A stretch of DNA of 64,000 nucleotides from Flavobacterium sp. KMS (GCF_000813005.1 NZ_JSYP01000013.1:1-64000); one strand, 5' to 3'. Shown: positions 44,675 to 53,421, counted from the first letter of the stretch. A program made the numbers and translations. The notes: a model not told the origin generated them from the letters alone.

Positions 44675-46060
44675 TTAATCTATAGCGTTTTTTATGCCAT
44701 GATAAAGCTCAACAGTAAATATAGTACCTGATTTTTTATCGGAAGTAACGGAGATAGTTCCTTTATGAAGTAAGATAATTTTTTGGGTTAAAGACAATCC
44801 AATACCATTACCATCTGCATAGATTTTATTTAATCCTCGGTAGAATGGCTTAAAAATATGTTTTAAATCCTCTTCCAGAATACCAATACCATTGTCGATA
44901 AACTGCAAAATAATCTTCTCTTTTTCGAGTGATACAATAACTTTGCTTTGTTTGGTTTCAGAGAATTTACAACCATTTTCAAAAAGGTTTATAAATGCTA
45001 CATTTAGTAAGTATTCGTTTCCATTTATCGAAATTTGATAGTCATCTTCAAAATCACTTTCAAAATGAATTGCAATATTATAAGAAGGATTTGATTTTTG
45101 GACTTGTTGTCTGGCATCAAGTAAAATCTCATCGATGCGAACTTGTTTGAATGCAATTTCTGAAGGATCATAATTTGCTTTGGCAAAATCTAGCAAACTA
45201 TTAGATAGTTTAGCTAGCTTTTTGGCATCTTGTAGGGTGTTAAGGATAACAACTTTATATTCGTCATTATTACGTTCCTTATGAGTTGATAGTTCTAGTT
45301 CTGCAATAATAGCCGAAAGTGGTGTTCGGAGTTCGTGAGAAATATTAGAAACAAACTGTTTTTGAGAATCAAATGAGTTTTCTAAACGATTCAGCATTTT
45401 GTTAAAGGTCGTTGCTAGTTCAGAAATTTCGTCTTTACTTTCGTTTGTGTATAATCGTAAATCCAGATTTGTGGCTGAAATTGTTTTGGCTTTATCGGTC
45501 ATTTTAACAATAGGTTCGAACGCTTTTTTTGAAAAAAAACGACCAATCATATAAAGCAGTAAAATGGATATTATGAAAACAATAATACAGGTTTTAAGCA
45601 AATTATTTAGCTTGATATACCCAAAACCATCGTAAGCCGCAGCAGTAACAATATATTCTTTTTCCTGAAATTTATATTTAATTCCAATTACTTGCCAATC
45701 ATTTAGATAAAATTGTATTTCGCTTTTTTTAGCGATTTCATCTATCATTGGTCTTGTTTCTTTTACAACATCAATGTCTACAGCATCATGATACAATAAA
45801 TGAAATGAAGTTGTGTAAATGGCAACTTCTACTTCGTTTAATGTTTCTCTATTGTTTCTGTAAATGTTTTGTAATGTTTTACTATTTACTTTGGCATTAA
45901 AGAATAAATTGGCTTTTGTAATTGCTTCTTTTTTTAATAATGCATAAAATTCTTTCTCTCTATTTTCTCTAGCAGAAATAAGTATAATAGAAGCAAACAC
46001 TAATAAGATAGTGGCTGTTATGAATGTAAATAATATGGTTAATCGAGTTCTGATTTTCAT
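44675..46060 (-). CDS. Sensor histidine kinase of the metal-efflux locus (CzcS/CusS-like)
   Basis: 461 residues. Transmembrane helices at ~7-28 and ~152-173 flank a ~120-residue periplasmic sensor. Then HAMP (~175-230), HisKA with FVSNISHELRTPLSAIIAELEL, and HATPase with NLFENGCKFSE (N box), LQFIDNGIGILEEDL (G1) and GNGIGLSLTQ (G2). Overlaps the response-regulator gene by 4 bp. Position next to czcB suggests it senses periplasmic metal. Confidence 0.92.
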   Translation of the reverse strand: MKIRTRLTILFTFITATILLVFASIILISARENREKEFYALLKKEAITKANLFFNAKVNSKTLQNIYRNNRETLNEVEVAIYTTSFHLLYHDAVDIDVVKETRPMIDEIAKKSEIQFYLNDWQVIGIKYKFQEKEYIVTAAAYDGFGYIKLNNLLKTCIIVFIISILLLYMIGRFFSKKAFEPIVKMTDKAKTISATNLDLRLYTNESKDEISELATTFNKMLNRLENSFDSQKQFVSNISHELRTPLSAIIAELELSTHKERNNDEYKVVILNTLQDAKKLAKLSNSLLDFAKANYDPSEIAFKQVRIDEILLDARQQVQKSNPSYNIAIHFESDFEDDYQISINGNEYLLNVAFINLFENGCKFSETKQSKVIVSLEKEKIILQFIDNGIGILEEDLKHIFKPFYRGLNKIYADGNGIGLSLTQKIILLHKGTISVTSDKKSGTIFTVELYHGIKNAID

Positions 46061-46737
46061 TCTGCTTTTAAAATAAATCCCATGCCAGATCGGGTATGAA
46101 TGAGTTTTTTATCAAAATCTTTATCAATTTTTTTTCTCAGATAGTTTATATATACATCAATAAAATTGGTGCCTGTATCAAAATGGGTATCCCATACTTT
46201 TTCAGCAATTTCTGTTCGGGATAAAACACGCTCAGAATTTTGCAGCATATATTCCAAGAGTTTAAATTCTTTTGGAGTAAGGTTTATTGCAGTCTCATTT
46301 CTTATTATGCTTTTAGTTTGCAGATTCATTTCAAGATCGGCATATTTTAAGATAAATCCAGTATTATTTATGTTGTTATTACTACGTTTTAATAAAGCTC
46401 TTATTCGTACTAAAAGCTCTCTCATTTCAAAAGGCTTAGTCAGATAATCATCTGCTCCGGCATCAAAACCTTCTACTTTATCGTCGGTTGTGCCCAAAGC
46501 TGTCAGCATTATTATAGGTAAATCGGGTTTTACTAATCGTATTTCTTTACATAAATCAAGTCCGTCGAGTTTTGGCAAAATAATATCTGTTATAATCAAA
46601 TCATACTGATTACTAAGGGCTAACTTTTTCCCTGAGCGACCATCATAAGCGATTGTAGGTATAAATCCATGTTCTTCAAGTCCTCTTAGGATTAGTTCTG
46701 CTACTCTTTGGTTGTCTTCTATTACTAAAATATTCAT
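46057..46737 (-). CDS. OmpR-family response regulator (CzcR/CusR-like)
   Basis: 226 residues. Receiver with acidic pocket IEDNQR, phospho-acceptor Asp51 in IITDIILPKLDG, switch TALG and Lys in LTKPFEMRELL. The C-terminal winged helix (~125-225) has LTPKEFKLLEYMLQNSERVLSRTEIAEKVWD and VDVYINYLRKKIDKDFDKKLIHTRSGMGFIL. First gene of the regulator-kinase pair; likely activates czcBAC. Confidence 0.94.
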   Translation of the reverse strand: MNILVIEDNQRVAELILRGLEEHGFIPTIAYDGRSGKKLALSNQYDLIITDIILPKLDGLDLCKEIRLVKPDLPIIMLTALGTTDDKVEGFDAGADDYLTKPFEMRELLVRIRALLKRSNNNINNTGFILKYADLEMNLQTKSIIRNETAINLTPKEFKLLEYMLQNSERVLSRTEIAEKVWDTHFDTGTNFIDVYINYLRKKIDKDFDKKLIHTRSGMGFILKAE

Positions 46738-46775
46738 CGTTATAAAGTTACTATTTCCTTTTTTAGATTAGCCTT

Positions 46776-46783
46776 CAAATATA
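46776..46783 (-). promoter_or_regulatory. -7 promoter box (TATATTTG)
   Basis: TAnnTTTG match on the minus strand 38 bp upstream of the response regulator; no evident -33 TTG. Confidence 0.4.
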
Positions 46784-46833
46784 AAAAATAAGATATTTTT
46801 TGTCTATGATGATTCTAGTAATGAAATTATTAC

Positions 46834-46871
46834 AAAAAAGGCTATCCAAATTATTTTCGGATAGCCTTTTT
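46834..46871. terminator. Bidirectional hairpin terminator
   Basis: AAAAAAGGCTATCC / GGATAGCCTTTTTT stem with A- and T-tracts. On the minus strand it would end transcription coming from the dsbD gene. Confidence 0.75.
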
Positions 46872-46872
46872 T

Positions 46873-47145
46873 ATTAAGTTGCAAAGGTTCTGAGGTTCAG
46901 AGAGGCAAAGGTTCAGAGATGCAAAGGTTCAAAGGTACAGAGGAGCAAAGATCCTGAGACTGTATACTTGTACTGAAACTTCTTTAGCCACAGATTAAAA
47001 GATTTTAATTTTTTAAAAATCCGTTTTAATCCGTGTTTTCGCGATAGCGAATCCGCGTCATCCGCGTTCCATCTTTAGCCACAGATTTTAAAACTTCGTG
47101 TACTTTGCGTAACCCTTTGCAAACTCAGCGGTTAATTCTTTAAAC
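46873..47145. repeat. Intergenic repeat cluster
   Basis: Contains GGTTCAGAGAGGCAAAGG heptad-like repeats (46885-46950) and a repeat (47014-47072) with the nested palindrome TTCGC-GATA-GCGAA. That repeat is nearly identical to 56025-56083 and inverted relative to 55790-55846. A GCAAAG/GCGGTTAA fragment lies near the 3' end of dsbD. Confidence 0.75.
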
Positions 47146-49116
47146 CTATTTTTTAAATCCTTGAATTCCAGATTTCAACCATTGTTCATATTCAGTAATG
47201 TCTGGCGTATATCCAGTAGGTTTATTTAAGCTTTGTTCATTAGTATCTAATATAATGTAATACGGCTGAGCATTTGCTTTATAACGGGTAATCTGAAAAT
47301 CACTCCATTTATTACCTATTGATTTTATCTTTTTGCCTGTTTCTTTCGATACATATTGTTCCTCGATAGGTAATTCTCTTTTATCATCAACATATAATGA
47401 AATCAGTACAACTTCATTATTTAAGATTGATAAAATACGTGGATCAGACCAAACGTAATCTTCCATTTTTCGGCAATTTACACAAGCAAATCCTGTAAAA
47501 TCTAAGAGAATTGGTTTGTTTACACTTTTGGCGTAGGCCAATCCTTTTTCATAATCGGTAAATGCCATGATATCATGCGGACCTTTATGTGCTCCGTCTG
47601 GTAATGCTATTGTCGAAGCCGTTTGCTTGTTTGAGCCACCTACACCATAAGGAGATTCGCTATACGTCATAGGAGGAGGGAAGCCACTTATTAGTTTTAA
47701 AGGTGCGCCCCATAATCCCGGAATCATATAAATGGTAAATACCAATACAACTAATCCTATAGACAATCTTCCTACCGAAATAGAAGTTGTAGGAGAATCA
47801 TGTGGCAAGGTTATTTTTCCGAATAAGTAGAATGCCAATGTACCGAATATCGCTATCCAAATGGCTAAGAAAATTTCTCTTTCAAACCAATGTAATTGCA
47901 GAACCAAATCGGCATTTGATAAAAACTTAAAAGCTAAAGCCAGTTCTAGAAAACCTAAAAATACTTTTACTGTATTTAACCATCCACCAGATTTTGGTAA
48001 TGTATTTAACCAACCGGGGAACATAGCAAACAACATAAATGGTAATGCTAAAGCAGATGAAAAACCTAGCATTCCTACAATTGGAGCAATACCGCCTTTA
48101 GATGCTGCTTCTACAAGTAAAGTTCCAATAATTGGTCCAGTACAAGAAAAAGAAACGATTGCTAGTGCCAATGCCATGAACACGATTCCTAATATTCCTC
48201 CTTTATCCGCTTGACGATCGACTTTATTAGCCCAGGAATTAGGTAACATGATTTCGAAGGCACCTAAAAAAGATAAAGCAAATACGACCAATAACACAAA
48301 GAAAATAACATTAAACCAAACGTTGGTTGACAAAGCATTTAGAGCATCGGCACCAAATAGTAAAGTAATTACGCTTCCTAGAAATACATAAATCAAGATG
48401 ATAGAAACGCCATATATAATTGCATTCTTGATTCCTTTGGCTTTGGTTTTACTTTGTTTTGTAAAGAAACTTACCGTCATTGGGATCATTGGGAATACAC
48501 AAGGTGTAAGCAATGCTGCAAAACCAGATAAGAAAGCAATAAAGAAAATCATGTATAAACTAGAGTCAGATTTATCCGATTCTGGTTGCTTTTCTACCCC
48601 AGTATTTACATCAACTTTGGTCGTTTTTTCGTTTGTAATATCAGCAGCTTGTATTTCTTTTGCCTCGAGCGTTTTAAGATTAAACTCAAAATATTTCGTT
48701 TCGCTAATGCAGTTTTCTTTACAAACCTGATAAGCTAGCTCTACTTGTATTGTTTCTTTCTTAGGATTAATTTGTTTGACTAATTGAGTAAAAACTACTT
48801 TATCTGAAAAGAAGATTTCATCTACGCCAAAGATTTCATTAAAGGCTCGTTTAGTTTCGCTTTCGGTTGCTTTTCCAACAAGTTCATAATTGTTCTTGTT
48901 ATCATGAAAAAGGAATTCGGCAGGTAGCGGACCATCTTCGGGAGTGAATTGAGAATATACATGCCAACCCGATTCGATAGCTCCTTTAAAAGAAAGAACG
49001 AATTCTGAGGTGGATTTTTTCTCCATTGAAGCTTCCCATTTTACAGGGTTTATAATCTGTGCCTGGACTTTGGCAAAAGCAAAAACCAGTAATAATAAAT
49101 ATAAGATTTTCTTCAT
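47146..49116 (-). CDS. dsbD: DsbD-type thiol:disulfide interchange protein
   Basis: 656 residues. Signal peptide, DsbD N-terminal immunoglobulin-like domain (~22-150, with QVCKENCISETKYF), eight-helix membrane domain (~185-480) with the catalytic Cys pair in LTPCVFPMIPMTVSFF and VSFSCTGPIIGTLLVEAA, and a C-terminal thioredoxin domain whose CVNC active site is at 545-548. It carries electrons from cytoplasmic thioredoxin to periplasmic thiol proteins. The two TlpA-like thioredoxins upstream are natural clients. Last gene of the locus, 72 bp after the chimeric tlpA. Confidence 0.93.
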   Translation of the reverse strand: MKKILYLLLLVFAFAKVQAQIINPVKWEASMEKKSTSEFVLSFKGAIESGWHVYSQFTPEDGPLPAEFLFHDNKNNYELVGKATESETKRAFNEIFGVDEIFFSDKVVFTQLVKQINPKKETIQVELAYQVCKENCISETKYFEFNLKTLEAKEIQAADITNEKTTKVDVNTGVEKQPESDKSDSSLYMIFFIAFLSGFAALLTPCVFPMIPMTVSFFTKQSKTKAKGIKNAIIYGVSIILIYVFLGSVITLLFGADALNALSTNVWFNVIFFVLLVVFALSFLGAFEIMLPNSWANKVDRQADKGGILGIVFMALALAIVSFSCTGPIIGTLLVEAASKGGIAPIVGMLGFSSALALPFMLFAMFPGWLNTLPKSGGWLNTVKVFLGFLELALAFKFLSNADLVLQLHWFEREIFLAIWIAIFGTLAFYLFGKITLPHDSPTTSISVGRLSIGLVVLVFTIYMIPGLWGAPLKLISGFPPPMTYSESPYGVGGSNKQTASTIALPDGAHKGPHDIMAFTDYEKGLAYAKSVNKPILLDFTGFACVNCRKMEDYVWSDPRILSILNNEVVLISLYVDDKRELPIEEQYVSKETGKKIKSIGNKWSDFQITRYKANAQPYYIILDTNEQSLNKPTGYTPDITEYEQWLKSGIQGFKK

Positions 49117-49188
49117 TTTATAAGTTTAATCAGAACGAGTTGTTCTGGTGATAATTTGATTTTTATATAGTGTTATATATTGATATAA

Positions 49189-49671
49189 TTATTGTTTTTT
49201 GATTTGAGCAATAATTTGTGCTTCTGTTGGATTGATGGCAATTAATTTCCCTGAAGTACTAAAAAGATAGGTACTTGGTATTCCTTTTACTCCAAATATT
49301 GCTACCGATTTTGCATCAAATCCTTTTGGATCTATTAATTGGGGGTGTTTCAGTTTGTCTTTCTCAATGGCTTGTAACCATTTTGCTTTCTCAATATCTA
49401 CTGATATTCCAACAATTTCAAAATTTTGCCCTTTGTATTTGTCATATAGCTTCACCAAATCTTTGTTGGCTATTCGGCAATACGGACACCAAGATGCCCA
49501 AAATTCTACTAAAACTGTTTTTCCTGTATAAGAATTTAGTTTGATTACTTTATTCTTATTATTCAGTAATTGGATATTTGGATATGCATCACCTTTCTTG
49601 ATTTGCGCATTAACGGAAGTGATAGCTAATAATAAGGTTATTGCTATCAATATATTTTTTATTGAATTCAT
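49189..49671 (-). CDS. TlpA-like periplasmic thioredoxin, copy 1 (chimeric signal peptide)
   Basis: 160 residues from the ATG at 49671, TlpA/AhpC-TSA fold with CxxC in ASWCPYCRIAN. The mature part is highly similar to the copy at 51873-52361 (GKTVLVEFWASWC, YKGQNFEIVGIS, HPQLIDPKGFDAK, PTEAQIIAQIKK). Its signal peptide (MNSIKNILIAITLLLAIT...AQIK) and the DNA upstream instead resemble the HMA gene at 52521-52883 (MNSIKKLLMVMTLLLSVT...AQIK). It therefore looks like a fusion made by recombination at the shared AQIK codons. Predicted thiol reductase fed by DsbD. Confidence 0.9.
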   Translation of the reverse strand: MNSIKNILIAITLLLAITSVNAQIKKGDAYPNIQLLNNKNKVIKLNSYTGKTVLVEFWASWCPYCRIANKDLVKLYDKYKGQNFEIVGISVDIEKAKWLQAIEKDKLKHPQLIDPKGFDAKSVAIFGVKGIPSTYLFSTSGKLIAINPTEAQIIAQIKKQ

Positions 49672-49826
49672 TGTTTTTTGTAATTTTGAAAGAGTTAATT
49701 CCAAAGCACAGCAGAAAACATAACAAATACTGCTATATTCCCTGAATAGGATTGGATTTTTTTTAATGATTTACAGCTTTAATATGGTTTTGGATAAAAC
49801 GCATTTATGGCTGTCGCAAAAGGAAT
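49672..49826. repeat. Duplicated intergenic segment, copy 1
   Basis: 155 bp between the Cys-rich gene and tlpA, recognisably homologous to 52884-53047 (shared AACATAACA, ATTGGATT/ATTGGGATT, ACTTATGGCTGTCG versus ATTTATGGCTGTCG). Part of the segmental duplication. Confidence 0.7.
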
Positions 49827-50186
49827 CTAGCTTATTTTTGGCGGAAGCCAGATAGAACGGAAATCTGAAGAAATAAAGATTTCTGAATAATAATAGTTTT
49901 GCTTTCTTTCAGAAAAATTAAAAAATGAATGATTGTCTATTTGAAAAGAAATCATTGGTGAAAAATAACTACAGTAAACTACAGGACAATCTGCGGCACT
50001 TTCTATGCAACCATTAGCACATCTGTGTTCTTTTGTTTTAAAGTCTGTTTCTTTACAAGCGGCTTTTAAGAATGTTTTGTTTTTAAAACATATCTTTTCT
50101 GTTTTAATTCCACGTGCAAAATTAAGCGTAGGTCCCATAAAGAAACCTAACGTTATAATTAATAGTATGTAGAATTTTTTTGCCAT
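49827..50186 (-). CDS. Exported Cys-containing protein, copy 2 (CC motifs lost)
   Basis: 119 residues from MAKKFYILL. Signal peptide, six cysteines in the central region but none as adjacent pairs (KICFKN, AACKETD, HRCANGCIESAADCPVVYC), and a C-terminus whose last 29 residues are identical to the paralogue at 53048-53404 (starts FSERKQNYYY, ends SIWLPPKIS). It lies downstream of a repeat-filled gap and upstream of the chimeric tlpA. Probably a degenerating or re-purposed paralogue; metal binding is doubtful here. Confidence 0.75.
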   Translation of the reverse strand: MAKKFYILLIITLGFFMGPTLNFARGIKTEKICFKNKTFLKAACKETDFKTKEHRCANGCIESAADCPVVYCSYFSPMISFQIDNHSFFNFSERKQNYYYSEIFISSDFRSIWLPPKIS

Positions 50187-50195
50187 AAGAAACAC

Positions 50196-50534
50196 GAAAA
50201 TAAAATTTAATTATCAGATGGGTGTTAATATTGATGTAAAAGTTATGCGTTTAATCAGAAGGTTTTGTTCTGATGGTAATTAGACTTTTATAGAAATAAA
50301 CCTAACAAGTTTTAGAAACCTGTTAGGCTTGGAATGAGACCTTATTTTTTGAGTAAAACGACCTTTTACACAGCTAAAAAGAGATCTCTATATAAAGTTT
50401 TTCTAACCAATTTTTATTGTTTCACGCAGATCTTACAGATTAAAGCAGATTAAGTCTAGGTTATAAATGAATCTGCCTGTATCAGCTTAGATCTTTTTAA
50501 ATCTGCGTGAAATAAAATTCACCATAGATTAAAA
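50196..50534. repeat. Intergenic repeat region
   Basis: 339 bp. The element with ends TTTCACGCAGATC / AAATCTGCGTGAAAT (50419-50514) is a relative of the repeat at 44.45-44.55 kb. A hairpin CCTAACAAG / CCTGTTAGG (50305-50331) precedes it. It separates the upstream HMA/TlpA/barrel operon from the duplicated copy. Confidence 0.7.
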
Positions 50535-51341
50535 TTATTTAGTCACGTTAAAAAAAGTATATTCCAATTTTAAGAAAACACCATCAGATGCGGCACGTTG
50601 CATAGAGCTATACAATTCTTTTTTGTAAGCAAGGTCAATTCTCGCCTGACTGTTGATGATAAACTGAATAGAAGGAACTACATCCATATATGATTTTCCG
50701 TTTTCAGTAATCGTTTGTCCCGTAAATTCCAACATTGCATTAATATTGGTTTGCTTATAACTTGTATATTTTTTTGGATACATTAATTTACCAACCGAAA
50801 ACGTATAGTTTACAGCATTTTTACCCAAAGCATCTGGAAAGCTATAATCTGGGTTGTTAAGCGCACGCACATAACTTACAGATGAACTCAAGGCAACTTT
50901 ATGAATTAATTGAGTTGCTACTAAACCAGCTTCGTAACCAGAATTTCCGTTGGCCAGGTCTATAGCTTCCTGATTAAAAAATGAGTTATTATAGCTGTAT
51001 CGTCCAAAGGCAGCCATCCTGAAATGACTCTGTAAATCATCTACAGAAAAGAATCTGTATTTGGCATAAAAACCACCACCTTTAAGACCCAATCCGTTTT
51101 CTTGGTTGCTTAAAAACGCTGAGGTACGAACCATCAGATTTTTATTAATTCCCCAAGTAACTTCAGGCGTTAAATTGTACATAGAACCACTTTCATGTTT
51201 GTTATCCATAAGTGATTGCCCAACACGAACCCCGATAGAACCCGCCGGAGCGTTACTAGCGGGTTCGGTTACTACAAATAATTCTTGAGCATCTATATTA
51301 TAAGAAATAAAGAAGATGAAGATTAATGATAGATATTTCAT
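50535..51341 (-). CDS. Outer-membrane beta-barrel protein of the metal/thiol locus
   Basis: 268 residues, signal peptide ending NIDAQE, then repeated amphipathic strands (GSIGVRVGQSLMDN, GINKNLMVRTSAFLSNQ, LGLKGGGFYAKYRFFS, FRMAAFGRYSYNN, VALSSSVSYVRALNN) and a final aromatic strand LKLEYTFFNVTK. Starts 2 bp after the HMA gene, so it is in the same operon. Possibly a metal-linked porin-like protein; no known family assigned. Confidence 0.75.
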   Translation of the reverse strand: MKYLSLIFIFFISYNIDAQELFVVTEPASNAPAGSIGVRVGQSLMDNKHESGSMYNLTPEVTWGINKNLMVRTSAFLSNQENGLGLKGGGFYAKYRFFSVDDLQSHFRMAAFGRYSYNNSFFNQEAIDLANGNSGYEAGLVATQLIHKVALSSSVSYVRALNNPDYSFPDALGKNAVNYTFSVGKLMYPKKYTSYKQTNINAMLEFTGQTITENGKSYMDVVPSIQFIINSQARIDLAYKKELYSSMQRAASDGVFLKLEYTFFNVTK

Positions 51342-51343
51342 TT

Positions 51344-51871
51344 TTATAATGCTTTTAAGTAATATTCATCCTCATTTTCTGTAGCATAACCAGGATACTT
51401 AGAATATGATTTAACTAGTTTTTTGTACTCTTTTTGGGTTACAAAACCTTTATCCAGAACTCTGTATTTTGCTTCAGCATGAGCTACTGGGTTTTTAATA
51501 TCGATGAAAGTATAAGTAGCATCATCAACTTTTAAGGTTGTATTATCTTCGATTTTATCAGTATGAAATTTAGCTGTTAACACCAATGAACCTACGAAGA
51601 AACCAGCTTTTTCAACTGCTTTTTTTAATACTTTAGGTTGTAATGAATTATCTTTTTTAAAGTAAACTGTAAACGTATTTGTGTTTAAGTCTGTAGCGAT
51701 ACTATCTACTTCTGTAAAAGATTTTAATTGTTTGTTTATGGCATTAGAACACATAGAACAAGTTAATCCTGTTGCCATTATTTCGGCTTTAGTGATTTGA
51801 GAATAAGAATTTACACTTGTTATTACTGTTAAAAGTGCCGCGGCTATGAATTTTATATGTAAGGCTTTCAT
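51344..51871 (-). CDS. Periplasmic heavy-metal-associated (HMA) domain protein, long form
   Basis: 175 residues from the ATG at 51871, which leaves 1 bp after the tlpA stop. Signal peptide ending YSQ, then an HMA ferredoxin-like domain with the metal motif TGLTCSMCSNAI (CxxC, residues ~40-50), followed by a ~75-residue extension (VAHAEAKYRVLDKGFVTQKEYKKLVKSYSKYPGY) with no known fold. Likely binds Cu(I) or similar thiophilic metal in the periplasm; the TlpA protein may keep its cysteines reduced. Confidence 0.85.
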   Translation of the reverse strand: MKALHIKFIAAALLTVITSVNSYSQITKAEIMATGLTCSMCSNAINKQLKSFTEVDSIATDLNTNTFTVYFKKDNSLQPKVLKKAVEKAGFFVGSLVLTAKFHTDKIEDNTTLKVDDATYTFIDIKNPVAHAEAKYRVLDKGFVTQKEYKKLVKSYSKYPGYATENEDEYYLKAL

Positions 51872-51872
51872 T

Positions 51873-52361
51873 TTATTTTTTGTTTTTTTTGATTTGAGCA
51901 ATTATTTGCGCTTCAGTTGGGTTTATAGCAATCAGTTTTCCTGATGCATCAAAAAGATAGGTCGATGGCAAAGCATCAACTCCAAAAGTTACAGCCGTTT
52001 TAGCATCAAAACCTTTAGGGTCGATTAATTGCTGGTGTTTCATTTTATCTTTTTCAATCGCTTTTAACCATTTTGTTTTGTCGATGTCAATTGATATTCC
52101 AACAATCTCAAAGTTCTGACCTTTGTATTGGTCATATAGTTTTACCAATTTTTTATTAGCCATTCGGCAAGGAGCACACCAAGAAGCCCAAAAGTCTACT
52201 AAAACTGTTTTTCCTTTAAAAGAATTTAGTTTAACGGTAGCATTTTTATTGTTTTGAAGCTGAACGTCTGGAAAAGAATCTCCTATTTTTATTTGTGCAC
52301 TTGCTATAGAAACAGTCGCTACAAGGACGAATAATGTGATTATATTTTTTATTTTGAACAT
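51873..52361 (-). CDS. TlpA-like periplasmic thioredoxin, copy 2
   Basis: 162 residues from the ATG at 52361 (the further upstream ATG at 52397 gives no signal peptide). Signal peptide MFKIKNIITLFVLVATVSIA ending SAQ, then thioredoxin domain with ASWCAPCRMAN. Closely related to the gene at 49189-49671 but with an unrelated signal peptide, which marks it as the parental form. Middle of the leftward operon, directly before the HMA gene. Confidence 0.92.
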   Translation of the reverse strand: MFKIKNIITLFVLVATVSIASAQIKIGDSFPDVQLQNNKNATVKLNSFKGKTVLVDFWASWCAPCRMANKKLVKLYDQYKGQNFEIVGISIDIDKTKWLKAIEKDKMKHQQLIDPKGFDAKTAVTFGVDALPSTYLFDASGKLIAINPTEAQIIAQIKKNKK

Positions 52362-52391
52362 GATATTTTTTTTAATGTTTGTGTGTAGGCT

Positions 52392-52465
52392 AACCATGTA
52401 AGTAATGTAAGTTCATTTAAGAGAAGCATCTAAAACTTATATTTTCTTAAATGACTTATATGGTT
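52392..52465. terminator. Two-stage inverted repeat between HMA and tlpA genes
   Basis: Outer arms AACCAT / ATGGTT (52392-52397, 52460-52465), inner arms TCATTTAAGA / TCTTAAATGA (52413-52422, 52445-52454). Could act as an attenuator or a repeat hairpin; no T-run. Confidence 0.45.
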
Positions 52466-52520
52466 CAATCTGTGCTCCATTTAGCATTACAGGCAAACAT
52501 GGTTATTTAAATGATTAAGA

Positions 52521-52883
52521 TTATTGCACCTTTTTTGGGCTTGCGTCTCTATCATATTGACAACATCCGTGTAGTTCATCATAAACTGTATTTGGTGCAG
52601 TAAATTTTTCATTATCATATCCTGCATCAGCAACACGTTTTAGTATAGCATCAAGATTAGTTTTCTTGTTATCGTAAGTAATAGTTGCCGTTTTAGTATT
52701 TTCATTCCAGTTTACTTTGGCTTCTTTATTTAAGTTTGCTGCAGTTTCGATGGTTTTCTTGCACATACTGCAGTTACCATTGATTTTTACAGTTTCGGTA
52801 GATTTGTTTTTTATTTGCGCGCTGGCGTAAGTAACTGATAGTAATAGAGTCATTACCATCAATAATTTTTTTATTGAGTTCAT
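52521..52883 (-). CDS. Periplasmic HMA-domain protein, short form
   Basis: 120 residues. Signal peptide MNSIKKLLMVMTLLLSVT ending SAQ, then HMA fold with NGNCSMCKKTIE (CxxC) and a C-terminal extra metal-like site HGCCQYDR. Resembles periplasmic Cu/Hg-binding proteins. Located between the Cys-rich gene and tlpA. Its 5' region is shared with the chimeric tlpA at 49189-49671. Confidence 0.87.
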   Translation of the reverse strand: MNSIKKLLMVMTLLLSVTYASAQIKNKSTETVKINGNCSMCKKTIETAANLNKEAKVNWNENTKTATITYDNKKTNLDAILKRVADAGYDNEKFTAPNTVYDELHGCCQYDRDASPKKVQ

Positions 52884-53047
52884 TGTATGTATTTTTTTTT
52901 GGATGGATTAATCCTAAAACATAACAGAAACTATAGCAAATACAGCTATTTCTGCGAATAGAATTGGGATTAAAAAATGTTTTTTTTGATTTAAAGCCTT
53001 AAAATGACTTTGAATGAGACAGACTTATGGCTGTCGGGAAATTAAAT
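52884..53047. repeat. Duplicated intergenic segment, copy 2
   Basis: 164 bp homologous to 49672-49826; see that entry. Confidence 0.7.
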
Positions 53048-53404
53048 CTAGCTTATTTTAGGTGGAAGCCAGATAGAACGGAAATCTGAAGAAATAAAGA
53101 TTTCAGAATAATAGTAATTTTGCTTTCTTTCAGAAAAACTAAAAAGTGAATTGTTTTCTGTTTGAAAAAGTGCCATTGGCGAAAAGCCACAGTTTGCAGT
53201 TGTAGAACCACAAGAATTCCCTGAACAACTGTTATCGCAATTATGCTCTTTTTTATTAGAATGCTTTTTCTTGCAACAGTCTTTTGTTGTAGATTCTTTT
53301 TTGCAACATGACATTTCATTTTTTGTTCCATGCGCATAAGTAAGCGTTGGTCCCATAAGGAAACCAAGCGTAACGAGTAGCAATATGTAGAACTTTTTTG
53401 TCAT
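53048..53404 (-). CDS. Exported Cys-rich protein, copy 1 (probable metal binding)
   Basis: 118 residues from MTKKFYILLL. Signal peptide ending TYAHG, then a Cys/Lys-rich block with two CC pairs (MSCCKKE, KDCCKKKH), HNCDNSCSGNSCGS and NCGF: ten cysteines in about 45 residues. The C-terminus is conserved, ending SIWLPPKIS. The pattern fits the small Bacteroidota metal-linked Cys-rich family. First gene of the operon, followed by HMA and TlpA genes, so a periplasmic copper or mercury buffer is the best guess. An alternative reading frame inside it was rejected. Confidence 0.8.
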   Translation of the reverse strand: MTKKFYILLLVTLGFLMGPTLTYAHGTKNEMSCCKKESTTKDCCKKKHSNKKEHNCDNSCSGNSCGSTTANCGFSPMALFQTENNSLFSFSERKQNYYYSEIFISSDFRSIWLPPKIS

Positions 53405-53413
53405 AGTTGAGGG

Positions 53414-53421
53414 CAAAGATA
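53414..53421 (-). promoter_or_regulatory. -7 promoter box (TATCTTTG)
   Basis: TAnnTTTG match on the minus strand only 9 nt before the ATG, implying an almost leaderless mRNA. The paralogue has TATTTTCG 8 nt before its ATG. Confidence 0.35.

Noticed and set aside
53053..53367. 104-residue frame overlapping the Cys-rich gene
   Set aside because: Shadow frame on the same strand. The other frame has a signal peptide, Cys pairs and a tail conserved in a paralogue.
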